Shown here: positions 18,412 through 27,906 of the stretch, one piece after another
How the letters are laid out: every line of letters starts with the position of its first letter
Position numbering within the stretch: position 1 is the stretch's first letter
Assembly (NCBI RefSeq): GCF_002736105.1
Contig: NZ_CP024123.1
Location: 1,108,001 to 1,172,000 of the forward strand
Direction of reading: 5' to 3'
Length of the DNA: 64,000 nt
Origin: Solibacillus sp. R5-41
GTDB taxonomy: Bacteria > Bacillota > Bacilli > Bacillales_A > Planococcaceae
The notes under the pieces: model-generated
Database searches by the model: none
Seen by the model: the letters and a program-made list of their open reading frames with translations, nothing else
What the model was told of the DNA's origin: nothing
Program-made: the position numbers and the translations under genes

Positions 18412-19665
18412 TTATCCTTTTACAGGCATTGCTTTTGCGGCCATTTCCTCATCAAAGTCATTCTCTGATTTAGAAACAACGACACATGCAACCCCGTTAC
18501 CGATTAAGTTTGTTACAGCACGGGCCTCGGACATGAATCGGTCAACCCCGATTAAAAGGGCAATTCCTTCAACTGGCACCATTGGGAATGCAGCTAATGT
18601 TGCAGCCAGTGTGATGAAACCAGAACCTGTTACACCTGCAGCTCCTTTAGATGTAATCATTAATACCCCAAGAAGTGTGGCAATTTCAAGCCATGTTAAA
18701 TCGACACCATACGCCTGTGCGATAAATAACGCAGCCATTGATAAATAAATGGACGTACCATCTAAGTTAAATGAATAGCCTGTTGGTACGACTAAACCAA
18801 CAACTTGCTTTCCACAGCCTAAATTTTCTAATTTACGCATCAATGATGGCAATGCCGATTCAGAAGAAGATGTACCAATAACGATGAAAATTTCATCTTT
18901 AATGTATGCAATAAAACGGAAAATATTGAAGCCGAAGTATTTAGCGATTGAGCCTAATACAAATACAATGAACAAGAACATCGTAACGTATACCGCAACC
19001 ATTAATAAGCCTAATGATTTTAGTGAACCTAAACCGAAGTAACCGATTGTATACGCCATCGCACCGAAAGCACCAATTGGCGAAATTTTCATGACCATTC
19101 CAACAATTTTGAAGAAAATTTCTGAAATTTGTTCGAAAAATGTAATGACAGGTCGCGTTTTCTCCCCTAAAGAAGCAGTTGCGATACCGAATAATATCGC
19201 TGAAAATAATGTTGGAAGCAAAGCACCTGATGCGATTGCACCGACAAAGTTCTCTGGAATGATGTCATAGATGAAGCCACCTAAACCACCTTCACCAGAA
19301 GCTTCAGCTGCAGATGTATATTTCGAAATGTCAGCGTCGGCAGCTTTAGAAGTATCAAAACCAGCACCAGCATTGATTACGACTGCAACCATAATACCGA
19401 TTGCAAGGGCAATTGTTGAAACGATTTCGAAGTAAAGTAAGGCTTTACCACCAATCTTACCAACCTTTTTCATGTCACCCATACCGCCAATTCCAATAAC
19501 AACGGTTAAGAAGATAATAGGAGCGATTAACATTTTTATTAACTTAATGAATAAATCAGCTAGTATTTTTAAGCTTGCACCAAATTCAGGCCAAATCGCA
19601 CCTACGATAATACCTAAAATGATGGCGATAATTACTTGGACTGTTAAGTTTTTTAGTAATTTCAT
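18412..19665 (-). CDS. dctP: dicarboxylate/cation symporter (DAACS family)
   Basis: Imports C4-dicarboxylates (or glutamate) with H+ or Na+. The 417-residue chain has the family arrangement: eight membrane helices with the re-entrant hairpin motif TSSSESALPSL near residue 275 and GYSFNLDGTSIYLSM near residue 305, then GAAGVTGSGFI near residue 345 and the DRFMSEARAVTNLIGN substrate-binding helix near 377. ATG preceded by AGGGGG. The adjacent divergent dctS remnant and dctR suggest it is a DctP-type succinate/fumarate/malate transporter, though GltP-like transport is also possible. Confidence 0.9.
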   Translation of the reverse strand: MKLLKNLTVQVIIAIILGIIVGAIWPEFGASLKILADLFIKLIKMLIAPIIFLTVVIGIGGMGDMKKVGKIGGKALLYFEIVSTIALAIGIMVAVVINAGAGFDTSKAADADISKYTSAAEASGEGGLGGFIYDIIPENFVGAIASGALLPTLFSAILFGIATASLGEKTRPVITFFEQISEIFFKIVGMVMKISPIGAFGAMAYTIGYFGLGSLKSLGLLMVAVYVTMFLFIVFVLGSIAKYFGFNIFRFIAYIKDEIFIVIGTSSSESALPSLMRKLENLGCGKQVVGLVVPTGYSFNLDGTSIYLSMAALFIAQAYGVDLTWLEIATLLGVLMITSKGAAGVTGSGFITLAATLAAFPMVPVEGIALLIGVDRFMSEARAVTNLIGNGVACVVVSKSENDFDEEMAAKAMPVKG

Positions 19666-19682
19666 GAGGCAACCCCCTGTAT

Positions 19683-20171
19683 AAAGTCCAGCATGAACAA
19701 GTGACGAAGTTTTTAAATGAACGCATTTACAATGAAAATATATCTGGGCTATTATTAAGCAAGATTAGTCGCGGAAAAGAGCTCGGCATTCAAGTGTTGA
19801 TTGATGAAGAAAGTAAATTGACGCGTTTTCCCGAGTATCTGGACCATCATGATTTTGTTGTTTTATTTGGGAATTTAATCGAAAATGCATTTGATGCACT
19901 AATTGCAGTCGAACGAGAGCAAAAAGAAGTAACGATTTCAATTGATGATAATGATGGCATTCTAGCTATTTTAGTAGCAGATAACGGTGTAGGTATTCCA
20001 TCAAATGATGTAGAAAAGATTTTTGAAAATGGATTTTCGACGAAGCATAGCGAAAATCGAGGAATTGGTCTCTATTTAATCCAAGAAATTATCACTAAAG
20101 GAAATGGCACAATTGAGATAGCGAGTGAAGAAAATAAGGGGACGACCTTTATTTTGACATTTGAGCTTTAA
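19683..20171 (+). pseudogene. dctS: truncated DctS-type sensor histidine kinase (ATPase domain only)
   Basis: The open frame starts at a breakpoint around 19,680, within 20 bases of the dctP start, and encodes only the C-terminal part of a CitA/DctS-type kinase: residues corresponding to LLSKISRGKELG, then the HATPase N box (NLIENAFDALIAV), G1 box (VADNGVGIP), F box region and G2 box (NRGIGLYLIQEI). Missing are the membrane sensor (PDC), PAS and the His phosphorylation site, about 370 residues in the family. A GTG at 19701 has no good ribosome-binding site. It is probably not functional as a sensor. Confidence 0.85.
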
Positions 20172-20262
20172 CTTGTTTCAGCAGAAGTTTTTTACTTGTA
20201 AAATGGGAGGAAACCCAGGTTGAAGAGGGAAACTCTGTACAAAAGTTAGCCGAGGCGTAATG
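20171..20262 (-). repeat. dispersed element, family 1 copy E (inverted, degraded)
   Basis: Read on the minus strand the segment begins TTACGCCTCGGCTAAC and ends CTTCTGCTGAAACAAG, matching the head and tail of the family 1 element. The interior is diverged. It lies exactly between the truncated dctS and dctR, where the two genes would normally abut. Confidence 0.6.
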
Positions 20263-20280
20263 GATAGGGAGAGTTTAATT

Positions 20281-20985
20281 GTGAAAACAATCCGAGTGTT
20301 ACTAGTAGAAGATGATCCGATGGTACGTGAGGTAAATCGTCAATTTATTGAGCGTGTTGAAGGATTTGAAGTCATTGATATGGCGGCAAATGGTATTAAA
20401 GGAATTGAAAAAATAAAAGAGTTATCACCAGATTTAGTCATTATGGATATTTTTATGCCGGAACAGGGTGGCATTGAGTCATTGCGCCAAATTCGTTATA
20501 ACAATTTAGAGGTAGATTGTTTTATGGTAACAGCAGCTAATGATGTACAAACAATCCAGCAAATTCTCCATTTAGGTGTGTATGATTATATTATGAAGCC
20601 CTTTACATTTGAACGAATCGAGCAAACATTGCTAAATTATCGTTTGTTCAAAGAAAAGATGGAGTCCGCAGAAGATGTAACCCAGCAGGAATTAGATGAG
20701 ATAATGGGACAAACAAAACATATGAATTTAGAGCCAGAGCCTGTGCAGACATTTTCACAGGAGCTGCCAAAAGGGTTTAACCGGTCTACGCTAGCAAAAG
20801 TTTTGCAGTATTTAAAGCAATTGGATGATGGTGCCTCAGCAGATGATGTGGCAGCGGGCATCGGCGTAGCCAGAGTAACAGCCAGACGCTACTTAGATTT
20901 TATGGAGAAAAATCAGATGATTCATGTTGATATTCTGTACGGAAGTGTAGGGCGACCGGTTAATCAATATTTTTTTGAAGAGTGA
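20281..20985 (+). CDS. dctR: DctR-type response regulator
   Basis: Two-component response regulator of the CitB/DctR class controlling C4-dicarboxylate transport. Receiver domain at about residues 3-120 with the acidic pair VEDDP, phosphoacceptor in LVIMDIFMPEQGG, and Lys in YDYIMKPF. The C-terminal part (about 165-230) is the class HTH: STLAKVLQYLKQLDDGASADDV... AGIGVARVTARRYLDF. GTG at 20281 is chosen because GGGAGAG precedes it; ATG 20260 would add seven residues and lacks a site. Its partner kinase is truncated, so activation must be lost, cross-talk based or constitutive. Confidence 0.92.
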   Translation: MKTIRVLLVEDDPMVREVNRQFIERVEGFEVIDMAANGIKGIEKIKELSPDLVIMDIFMPEQGGIESLRQIRYNNLEVDCFMVTAANDVQTIQQILHLGVYDYIMKPFTFERIEQTLLNYRLFKEKMESAEDVTQQELDEIMGQTKHMNLEPEPVQTFSQELPKGFNRSTLAKVLQYLKQLDDGASADDVAAGIGVARVTARRYLDFMEKNQMIHVDILYGSVGRPVNQYFFEE

Positions 20986-21026
20986 AAAAGAAGCAGTAGC
21001 GCGTATGGAATGTGCTACTGCTTTTA
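20986..21026. terminator. bidirectional terminator between dctR and ispH
   Basis: AGCAGTAGC and GCTACTGCT form a 9-base-pair stem flanked by AAAAAG on one side and TTTT on the other, serving the convergent dctR and ispH. Confidence 0.75.
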
Positions 21027-21029
21027 CGT

Positions 21030-21998
21030 TTAGTAAGGCATAATTTTATCGACTGGTTTTGGTGTTTTAATTTTTGGTAGAATTTTGTCGAGCGTTACAG
21101 AACGGACAATTTCATGTGTTGCTGGATCATTTTTATCAAATTGATCTAAAAATGCAATGACCTCTTTCACAATTGGTGTTGGGGTAGATGCCCCTGCTGT
21201 AACGGCAACCGTTTCAACATTTTCTAACCACTCCAATTTAAGCTCAGAAATATCTGAAATACGGTAGGACGGTGTACCAGCAATTTCAACCGATACTTGT
21301 GTAAGTCGATTTGAGTTATTAGATTTTGGATCGCCCACGACGATTAATAAATCCGAAACGCCTGCCTGCTCAGCAACGGCTTCTTGACGAACTTGTGTTG
21401 CTAAACAAATTTCTTTATGCACTTCAACATGAGGGAATTTTTCCTTTAAGCTGTCCATTAAGAAGGAAACATCCCATTGACTCATTGTCGTTTGATTGGT
21501 TACTAATATTTTTTCGTTCTCAAATTGAAGATTTTCAATATCTTTCATCGATTGCACAAGGTGAACATGATCTGGTGAAACACCAATTGCTCCCTCAGGC
21601 TCTGGATGTCCCTTTTTACCGATGTAAATAATTTCATAGCCTTCTGCCGTTTTTTCACGAATTAAATCATGTGTAACGGTAACATCTGGGCAAGTTGCAT
21701 CAATGGAAACAAGCCCTTTGCGTCTCGCGATTTCACGAATTTCAGGTGAAACCCCATGTGCAGTGAAAATGACTGTTCCTTCATTTACTTGCTCAATAAT
21801 CTCTTTACGATTTTCTCCATCTAGCGTAATGATACCATCTTGTTCAAATGCATCTGTTACATGTTTATTATGCACAATCATACCTAAAATGTAGATTGGT
21901 CTTGGTAATGATGTATCAAGCGCAGCATTGCGTGCAATAACCATTGCATCAACTACCCCATAACAATAGCCGCGTGGATTGATTTTAATGACTTTCAT
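21030..21998 (-). CDS. ispH: 4-hydroxy-3-methylbut-2-enyl diphosphate reductase
   Basis: Last step of the MEP isoprenoid pathway, an iron-sulphur enzyme giving IPP and DMAPP. The 322-residue protein has the three conserved cluster cysteines in NPRGYCYGV (residue about 12), DATCPDVT (about 105) and, later, the region around [10 protein letters not shown]; further signatures are FTAHGVSPE and [12 protein letters not shown] chose ATG 21998 ([12 protein letters not shown]) with AAAGGGG upstream, instead of the six-codon longer frame. Conserved neighbour of trmK/yqfO in Bacillus, here displaced. Confidence 0.95.
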   Translation of the reverse strand: MKVIKINPRGYCYGVVDAMVIARNAALDTSLPRPIYILGMIVHNKHVTDAFEQDGIITLDGENRKEIIEQVNEGTVIFTAHGVSPEIREIARRKGLVSIDATCPDVTVTHDLIREKTAEGYEIIYIGKKGHPEPEGAIGVSPDHVHLVQSMKDIENLQFENEKILVTNQTTMSQWDVSFLMDSLKEKFPHVEVHKEICLATQVRQEAVAEQAGVSDLLIVVGDPKSNNSNRLTQVSVEIAGTPSYRISDISELKLEWLENVETVAVTAGASTPTPIVKEVIAFLDQFDKNDPATHEIVRSVTLDKILPKIKTPKPVDKIMPY

Positions 21999-22176
21999 TG
22001 TGCAAACCCCTTTCAAAACTCAGTATGTCTATTATAGCTGACTAAGAAGTTTAATTCAAAACTTCGTTGCTGGGAGTATGATTATAGATTTGTAAGGGGG
22101 GAATTGGTAGAAGGATGCACATGGTTTTGGTAGTTTTATGGTAAAATCCAGGTAATGAAGAGGTGGAGGGGAACGG

Positions 22177-23007
22177 ATGCAAACGGTACATATTATTTTT
22201 GGTGAATCTGCCTATGGATCTTTACGCTTTGCAATGAAAGGAAAGCTGGAAACAATCATTGCTTTTCCGAGTTTTTTTGGCGAAGGACCTGTTCAAGATA
22301 TACATACAAAAAACGGTTTAAAAAATCGGTTGCAATGGCTTGAAAATAATTATTTATTCGACGTGGAAGACAGTGAGCGTTATAAACAATTATTTGAATT
22401 AGGACTTCAGCAAGTAGAGCAAATAACAGAAGGCACGAAAATCATTATTTGGACATGTGAAAACGCAGCAGAACAGTTTGGTTTACGTTTTGTTACGAAA
22501 ATACTCGCAAAGAAAAAGGTTACTTGCTATACATGTAATACCTTTTTCAATATGCTCGAACTTTATAAAGGTAAAGATACATGGACGGAAATCCGGCGTT
22601 CAGGTGAAATGGGCGCGGAGGAAATGAAGAAATTTATGGGAAACGAGTGGATGGAGCTTGTGACGGATGAGCTGTTCGCTACTTATCAAAAAGAAGCGGA
22701 ACAGTTATTGGCAAATGATTGTTCCGTGCGTACTTGGCGACATGGGAAAATGCATTATGAGGATGAAAACCGCGATGATGCCTTTATTATTAAGCTGGCA
22801 AAAATGCTTCATAGTGAAATACAGGACGAAAAAACGTGGCTCAATGCAGCGCGGTTAATCGGGCAAGTATTAGGGGGAAGTGAGCATGATATTTCCGATT
22901 CATGGATTAACTACCGTGTACACAAACTAATTGAACAAGGTTTTTTCCAGTATGAAGGGGATTTAAGTGAAATTCGTAAGTATAAAGTGAAGTTAAATGA
23001 TATGTAA
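22177..23007 (+). CDS. DUF1835/DUF3658 domain protein
   Basis: A 276-residue soluble protein. The first 125 residues fit DUF1835 (VHIIFGESAYGSLRFAMK... IAFPSFFGEGPV... IIIWTCENAAEQFGLRFV), and the last 90 fit the DUF3658 winged-helix-like domain (DAFIIKLAKMLHSEI... ARLIGQVLGG...VHKLIEQGFFQYEGDL). Function of these domains is unknown; the second looks like a wHTH fold. The ATG is preceded by GGTGGAGGGGA. It is isolated between ispH and a dispersed repeat. Confidence 0.8.
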   Translation: MQTVHIIFGESAYGSLRFAMKGKLETIIAFPSFFGEGPVQDIHTKNGLKNRLQWLENNYLFDVEDSERYKQLFELGLQQVEQITEGTKIIIWTCENAAEQFGLRFVTKILAKKKVTCYTCNTFFNMLELYKGKDTWTEIRRSGEMGAEEMKKFMGNEWMELVTDELFATYQKEAEQLLANDCSVRTWRHGKMHYEDENRDDAFIIKLAKMLHSEIQDEKTWLNAARLIGQVLGGSEHDISDSWINYRVHKLIEQGFFQYEGDLSEIRKYKVKLNDM

Positions 23008-23040
23008 GTTAAAAAGTGTTTATTTTTTGTGACGATATAT

Positions 23041-23193
23041 AACTTGAACATATGAAGCCTACTTAATATTGGAGAATGGGAATCTAATTAAGAATCCGTC
23101 GCCTCCCACGGTAGCGGCCAAACAAGCGCAGACTTTATCAGAATCCTTAAGTAGAAGGATTTCATTAGCGGGCGGGATTCTTTAGTTCAACTT
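23041..23193 (+). repeat. dispersed element, family 2 copy 1
   Basis: Contains AACTTGAACATATGAAGCC, the CGCCTCCCACGGTAGCGGC hairpin, AAACAAGCGCAGACTTTATC then AGAATCC, and ends in TTTAGTTCAACTTA. The same blocks recur at 34661-34745, 43096-43180 (inverted) and 54651-54850. No coding capacity. Confidence 0.8.
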
Positions 23194-23289
23194 ATATTTA
23201 TCAATGGATTAAAGTGTACCCAACTCGTTCGAACGAATCATTGTGTATAATAAGGAACAAGGAAAATTATACATAATGGGGGAGAGCAT

Positions 23290-23565
23290 TTGGTTTTTTC
23301 ATTTTTTAAAAAGAAAAAAGAGGGAACGGTACTTAAAAATCAGGTAGAATTTTGCATGACGAACTTATCATTAGGCGCTGCGGACGTGTATGATGTGCTC
23401 ATCGAACTCGATGATGTAGAAATTACTGAATCCGGCTGTACTTCCAATTGCGAAATTTGCGAATGCCATTTATTTGCCATCGTCAATGGTGAAATGGTGC
23501 TTGGAGATGATGCGGATACATTACTCCAAAACGTGCAACAGGAGCTAGAGGTAAATTCAGTTTAA
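23290..23565 (+). CDS. DUF1450 (YuzB-like) family protein
   Basis: A 91-residue protein whose core fits DUF1450: VEFCMTNLSLGAADVYDVL, then the cysteine cluster SGCTSNCEICECHLFAIVNGE and a D-rich C-terminus. Four cysteines in GCTSNCEICEC suggest metal or redox binding, as in YuzB-type proteins, whose role is unknown. TTG start at 23290 is preceded by GGGGGAGAG. The N-terminus (FSFFKKKKEG) is a short basic extension not usual in the family. Confidence 0.8.
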   Translation: MVFSFFKKKKEGTVLKNQVEFCMTNLSLGAADVYDVLIELDDVEITESGCTSNCEICECHLFAIVNGEMVLGDDADTLLQNVQQELEVNSV

Positions 23566-23639
23566 CTAATTCTAGCGCGGTGCATTTGTCTTTCACATTG
23601 TACCGAAAATTAGTTAAAATAGTCGGTAGAGGTGAGGAA

Positions 23640-24389
23640 ATGATTTTTGTATTTGATTTAGATGGAACCATTTGCTTTCAAGGACAACCCCTTGATGAGG
23701 AAATAACAGATGCATTGAAATTTTGTGAAGAACTTGGTCACGAAATTATTTTTGCGTCTGCTCGTCCAATTCGTGATATGTTACCGGTCATACCAAAGGA
23801 CTTTCATTCATGTCGTATGATTGGGAGTAATGGGGCTTTTACATTTGTTGAGGGAAAAATCGAGGTAGAGTTTTTAAAGGCATCGATTCAAACGCAAATT
23901 ATGGAACTGATTACGCAGCATCAATTAGCGTATTTAGCTGACAGCGATTGGGATTATGCTTATTCAGGTAGTGAGGACCATCCGATGTACCGTGGGATAA
24001 ATAGTGAGAAAAAAGCAAAACGCTTAGCGATTGAACAATTAAATGGATTTTCAAAAGTATTATTATTTGATCCACCGTCCCATGTAAAGGAATTTATACA
24101 TACATTACCCGTCACGATTTTTGAATATAAAGAAGAAAAAATTATCGATATCTGCTCAAATCATTTAAATAAAGTTAAAGGTTTAAATCGTTTAGGCATC
24201 CAACAATACATCGCTTTTGGAAATGATGTGAATGATTTATTAATGTTCCAACAGGCACAGCACAGCGTTTGTGTCGGGATGCATGAGGTAGGGAATTATG
24301 CAGCAGAGCGGGTAGAACAAAAGGAAGTCGCACTTAAAATTAAGAATCTTGCGCAACATTGGGCAAGCAATACTGTTTTCACCAACTAG
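23640..24389 (+). CDS. HAD-superfamily (Cof-type) hydrolase
   Basis: A 249-residue HAD phosphatase of the IIB/Cof subfamily. Motif I FDLDGTI (residues 5-11), motif II FASAR (about 39), motif III Lys region and motif IV AFGNDVNDLLMF (about 200-211) are all present. Such enzymes dephosphorylate sugar phosphates or nucleotides; the substrate is not apparent. The ATG at 23640 follows AGAGGTGAGG; a longer frame from 23580 overlaps this site and lacks HAD sequence. Closed by a strong terminator. Confidence 0.9.
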   Translation: MIFVFDLDGTICFQGQPLDEEITDALKFCEELGHEIIFASARPIRDMLPVIPKDFHSCRMIGSNGAFTFVEGKIEVEFLKASIQTQIMELITQHQLAYLADSDWDYAYSGSEDHPMYRGINSEKKAKRLAIEQLNGFSKVLLFDPPSHVKEFIHTLPVTIFEYKEEKIIDICSNHLNKVKGLNRLGIQQYIAFGNDVNDLLMFQQAQHSVCVGMHEVGNYAAERVEQKEVALKIKNLAQHWASNTVFTN

Positions 24390-24397
24390 CTCAAAAC

Positions 24398-24446
24398 ATA
24401 GGGACTGTCACGAAAGAATTCACTCTTTTGTGGCAGTCCCTCTATT
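24398..24446 (+). terminator. intrinsic terminator after HAD gene
   Basis: AGGGACTGTCAC and GTGGCAGTCCCT form a 12-base stem with an 18-base loop, followed by CTATTTT. Confidence 0.8.
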
Positions 24447-24484
24447 TTCATGTGAATTTTGTACCGGAAATTCTTTTTAAGAGG

Positions 24485-25081
24485 TTAAAAGTCATATGGC
24501 GGCTGAAAGATCTTCGGTACGGATGGTCGCGAAGTTGGTGGTACGGATGGTCGTGAAGTTTCTGGCGCGGTCGGTTGTCTTTGAGTGCTTCTTTGTTCTG
24601 TTGGAGCAAGGGCTGTCGACTCGAAAATGTCTCGAGCCAAGTCAGCAGACGTATCTGGTTCTCCTTTAAAGCCTTTATACATTCTCCATAATGCAGGCAG
24701 ATTTTTGAACATAGGAGCAGCCTGCTGAACGTACGGTGTAAACTTTTGGGCATTTGAAAACAAGGAATTTGCTCCCGCTAAAAAACTGTCTAAGCGCGGG
24801 GCACTACTTGCGGCTGCGGCTGCTCCGGCTACTTCTGCTGCCCCTGCTGCGCCCGCTAGACCAGCTACTTCTGCTCCAGCTCCAGCTAAACCTGCTCCTG
24901 CCAATCCCGCTCCAGCCAAACCTGCCCCCGCGGATTGGAACGGTATTTGGCGCGGCATGGGCATTTGTGAAAACATTGGACCTCGCATCATATAAGGTGC
25001 ATACATCGGATAGCGCATCGGCATTTGCATAGGCATAGAGTTCATGAAAAAACCATTTGGATAATAAAACGGAGGACGCAT
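24485..25081 (-). CDS. yqfQ: YqfQ/VrrA-like protein with Ala-Gly repeat region
   Basis: A 198-residue protein: a Met/Pro/Tyr-rich start (PNGFFMNSMPMQMPMRYPMYA), a low-complexity block of AGAGL repeats and Ala runs at about residues 50-92, a short helical domain (FLAGANSLFSNAQKFTP... LWRMYKGFKGEPDTS) at about 97-145, and a tail with TSRPSVP repeats. This plan fits the YqfQ (VrrA) proteins encoded next to cshB in Bacillus, whose repeat length varies between strains. ATG has AAGGAG upstream. It is oriented opposite to cshB. Function unknown. Confidence 0.75.
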   Translation of the reverse strand: MRPPFYYPNGFFMNSMPMQMPMRYPMYAPYMMRGPMFSQMPMPRQIPFQSAGAGLAGAGLAGAGLAGAGAEVAGLAGAAGAAEVAGAAAAASSAPRLDSFLAGANSLFSNAQKFTPYVQQAAPMFKNLPALWRMYKGFKGEPDTSADLARDIFESTALAPTEQRSTQRQPTAPETSRPSVPPTSRPSVPKIFQPPYDF

Positions 25082-25260
25082 AATAAGCTCCTTTCTTTAA
25101 TTCAGCATTATTTTGCTAAAATGGACAATTAATTCGCATTTTTTTTCCCTATTCCCTCATTCCTGTTTGACGACAAAACTATTTATCGTTATGATATGCA
25201 GATGGTCACTTAAATGTACGAAACATGGTACAATAGGACAGATGTTAGGAGGTACGAAAC

Positions 25261-26562
25261 ATGTCAAAATATACTGATTATAATTTCAAGCCATTTTTGC
25301 AGGACGCCATTGCAAAGCTTGGATTTACAGAGCCGACACCGATTCAAAAAGAAATTATTCCACTCGTACTAAAGGGGAAAAGTGCGATTGGACAAGCACA
25401 TACTGGTACAGGGAAAACGCATAGTTTTTTATTACCAATTGTGGAACGTATTCAAGAGGAAAAACAAGAGGTGCAAGCAGTTATCACATCTCCAACACGT
25501 GAGCTTGCGCAACAAATTTTTGATGCGTTAAACCAGTTAACAGAAGGCACGGAAATTACTTCAAAATTATTTATCGGCGGAACAGATAAACAGCGTTCAA
25601 TCGACCGATTAAAAACACAACCTCAAATTGTTGTAGGTACACCAGGTCGTATTCGCGATTTAGTAAAAGAAAACGCCTTACTAGTACACACTGCGCCAAT
25701 TTTAGTTATTGATGAGGCAGATTTAGCCTTTGATATGGGCTTTATCGAGGAAATCGATGGCTTTGCTTCAAGCATGCCAGAAAAGCTAGAAATGTTCGTA
25801 TTTTCAGCGACAATTCCAGAAAAATTAAAGCCGTTCTTAAAGAAATATATGGATGCACCAACACATGTGCATATGAATGATAAACGCCCTGTTGCGGAAG
25901 GCCTTGATTTTGTATTAGTACCTGTACGTTCAAAATCACGTAACTCACGTTTATTGGATGTCATGAAAGGGATCAATCCATTTTTAGCAGTCGTATTTTG
26001 TAACACACGTAAAAATGCAGAGTCTGTTGCGACATTTTTAGCAGAGCAAGGCATTCGTGTAGGACAAATTCATGGGGATTTATCACCACGTGACCGTAAA
26101 AAAATGATGAAGCAAGTTCGTGATTTAGAATTCCAATACATCGTAGCAACTGACCTTGCAGCGCGTGGAATTGATATTCAAGGGATTTCACACGTAATTA
26201 ACTATGAGCTTCCAGAAGACTTAGAGTTTTTCGTCCACCGTGTAGGTCGTACCGCTCGTGCTGGCACAAAAGGAACAGCGATTACATTGTTCCAGCCAGA
26301 AGATGAAGATGCAATTGTTCGTATCGAAAAAATGGGTATTCCATTTGTACAAAAAGATGTGAAAAATGGTGAATGGTCAGAACTGAAAGAGCGTCACTCA
26401 CGAAAAAACCGTGTGAAGCAAGCAGACGAAATCGACTTAAAAGCGAAAGCCCTTGTTCGAAAACCGAAAAAGGTAAAACCAGGGTATAAACGTAATATGA
26501 AGTGGGAAATGGAAAAAGTTAAAAAACGCGAACGTCGTATTAAACGTCGTACAAATAAATAG
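25261..26562 (+). CDS. cshB: DEAD-box ATP-dependent RNA helicase CshB
   Basis: ATP-dependent RNA helicase linked to cold growth and ribosome assembly. The 433-residue chain has all core motifs in order: Q motif (FTEPTPIQ), I (AHTGTGKT), Ia (PTRELAQQ), II (VIDEADL, where the D-E-A-D form is complete), III (SAT), IV, V (ATDLAARGID) and VI (HRVGRTARAG), followed by a short Lys/Arg-rich tail (KKRERRIKRRTNK) that would contact RNA. ATG preceded by TTAGGAGG. nfo follows 12 bases later, the same order as in Bacillus. Confidence 0.95.
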   Translation: MSKYTDYNFKPFLQDAIAKLGFTEPTPIQKEIIPLVLKGKSAIGQAHTGTGKTHSFLLPIVERIQEEKQEVQAVITSPTRELAQQIFDALNQLTEGTEITSKLFIGGTDKQRSIDRLKTQPQIVVGTPGRIRDLVKENALLVHTAPILVIDEADLAFDMGFIEEIDGFASSMPEKLEMFVFSATIPEKLKPFLKKYMDAPTHVHMNDKRPVAEGLDFVLVPVRSKSRNSRLLDVMKGINPFLAVVFCNTRKNAESVATFLAEQGIRVGQIHGDLSPRDRKKMMKQVRDLEFQYIVATDLAARGIDIQGISHVINYELPEDLEFFVHRVGRTARAGTKGTAITLFQPEDEDAIVRIEKMGIPFVQKDVKNGEWSELKERHSRKNRVKQADEIDLKAKALVRKPKKVKPGYKRNMKWEMEKVKKRERRIKRRTNK

Positions 26563-26574
26563 GGGGGAATATTG

Positions 26575-27462
26575 ATGTTGCTAGGTTCTCACGTATCCAT
26601 GAGCGGTAAGAAAATGTTACTTGGTGCAAGTGAAGAGGCACTTTCTTATGGAGCGAATACATTCATGATTTATACAGGTGCGCCGCAAAATACGCGCCGT
26701 AAGCCAATTGAAGAATTGAATATTGCGAAAGGTCTTATGCATATGCAAGAACATGGCATGAGCAATATTGTCGTCCACGCGCCATATATTATTAATCTTG
26801 GAAATACGACAAAACCCGAAACGTTTGAGCTTGGTGTAAATTTCCTGCAAGAAGAAATTAAACGTACTGCAGCACTAGAAGCAAAACAAATTGTCTTGCA
26901 TCCAGGTGCGCATGTCGGTGCAGGAGTAGACGCTGGGATTGCGAGAATTGTGGAAGGGTTAAATGAAGTACTTTCACAAGATTATCCAGTTCAAATTGCA
27001 CTGGAAACGATGGCTGGCAAAGGCACTGAAATCGGCCGCAATTTTGAAGAGCTTGCGCGTATTTTTGATGGTGTAACGAATAACGAACGATTATCCGTTT
27101 GTTTCGATACATGTCATACACATGACGCAGGCTATGATGTCGTAAATGATTTTGATGGTGTATTAAATGAATTCGACAAAATTATTGGCTTAGATCGATT
27201 AAAAGTACTGCACATTAATGATTCCAAAAACGTACGTGGTGCTGGGAAAGACCGTCACGAAAACATTGGTTTTGGTGAGCTTGGTTTTGAGGCGATGAAC
27301 TATATTGTGCATCACCCACAGTTAATGCACGTACCGAAAATTTTAGAAACGCCATTTGTAGGGGCAGACGCGAAAAATAAGCAAGCGCCTTATAAAGAAG
27401 AAATCGCCATGCTGCGAGATGGCAAGTTCCAACCAGAGCTAATCGACGCAATGCGCGGGTAG
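26575..27462 (+). CDS. nfo: endonuclease IV
   Basis: AP endonuclease of base-excision repair, a TIM-barrel with three zinc ions. The 295-residue sequence shows the family signatures [54 protein letters not shown] and [22 protein letters not shown], which contain the zinc His, Glu and Asp ligands. I chose ATG 26575 (MLLGSHVSM) with AGGGGGG upstream; a TTG one codon before is also possible. Ends the cshB-nfo operon with a strong terminator. Confidence 0.95.
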   Translation: MLLGSHVSMSGKKMLLGASEEALSYGANTFMIYTGAPQNTRRKPIEELNIAKGLMHMQEHGMSNIVVHAPYIINLGNTTKPETFELGVNFLQEEIKRTAALEAKQIVLHPGAHVGAGVDAGIARIVEGLNEVLSQDYPVQIALETMAGKGTEIGRNFEELARIFDGVTNNERLSVCFDTCHTHDAGYDVVNDFDGVLNEFDKIIGLDRLKVLHINDSKNVRGAGKDRHENIGFGELGFEAMNYIVHHPQLMHVPKILETPFVGADAKNKQAPYKEEIAMLRDGKFQPELIDAMRG

Positions 27463-27487
27463 TTTTGGTGGAGGAATTTCAATAGCT

Positions 27488-27531
27488 AGCAAAAAGGTCT
27501 ATCAAATTACAATTTGATAGACCTTTTTGTT
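27488..27531 (+). terminator. intrinsic terminator after nfo
   Basis: AAAAAGGTCTATCAAA and TTTGATAGACCTTTTT form a perfect stem with a short loop and T-rich tail. Confidence 0.9.
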
Positions 27532-27906
27532 TTGATTTAAAATGAGTAAATCCTATATAGACACCTAGAATTATTAGCAGGGCGGCAATTCTGATATCTG
27601 GTAACTTATCATAACGATAAGCGCGTGGGAAACCTTTCCCACCTCAAATATTTTTTAGTTAAATCACTATATCTATATTCAGTTTATCAGGTGTTTTTCT
27701 GGAAAAGACAGATAGTGTAAATTGGCTCAAAATTGGGTTGCGATATACTAACGTAGAAATTCATTATATTTCTCATAAATAAAAAAACGTCCTTACCTTA
27801 AATAGATTTCTGTAAATCTGTTTAACAGTAAAGGACGTTTTTATTTATATATCTTCAAGAGGATTTTTTCTGAGGATTAAATACAATAAAATATTTTCTT
27901 TCCTAC
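27532..27906. other. intergenic stretch with a second terminator
   Basis: No gene recognised. At 27782-27843 AAAAACGTCCTTAC and GTAAAGGACGTTTTT form a long-looped hairpin flanked by A and T runs, which can terminate the minus-strand qox operon about 60 bases after qoxD. The 250 bases between the two terminators hold only short frames. Confidence 0.6.

Noticed and set aside
24840-24940. Short tandem repeats that might suggest a CRISPR array
   Set aside because: Units are about 15 bases, contiguous and in frame within a coding gene; no spacer-repeat structure. No CRISPR array seen elsewhere in the window.
24754-25032. Leucine-rich plus-strand frame over the yqfQ-like gene
   Set aside because: Mirror image of the Ala/Gly repeat tract; the minus-strand frame has the start, ribosome-binding site and the known protein pattern.
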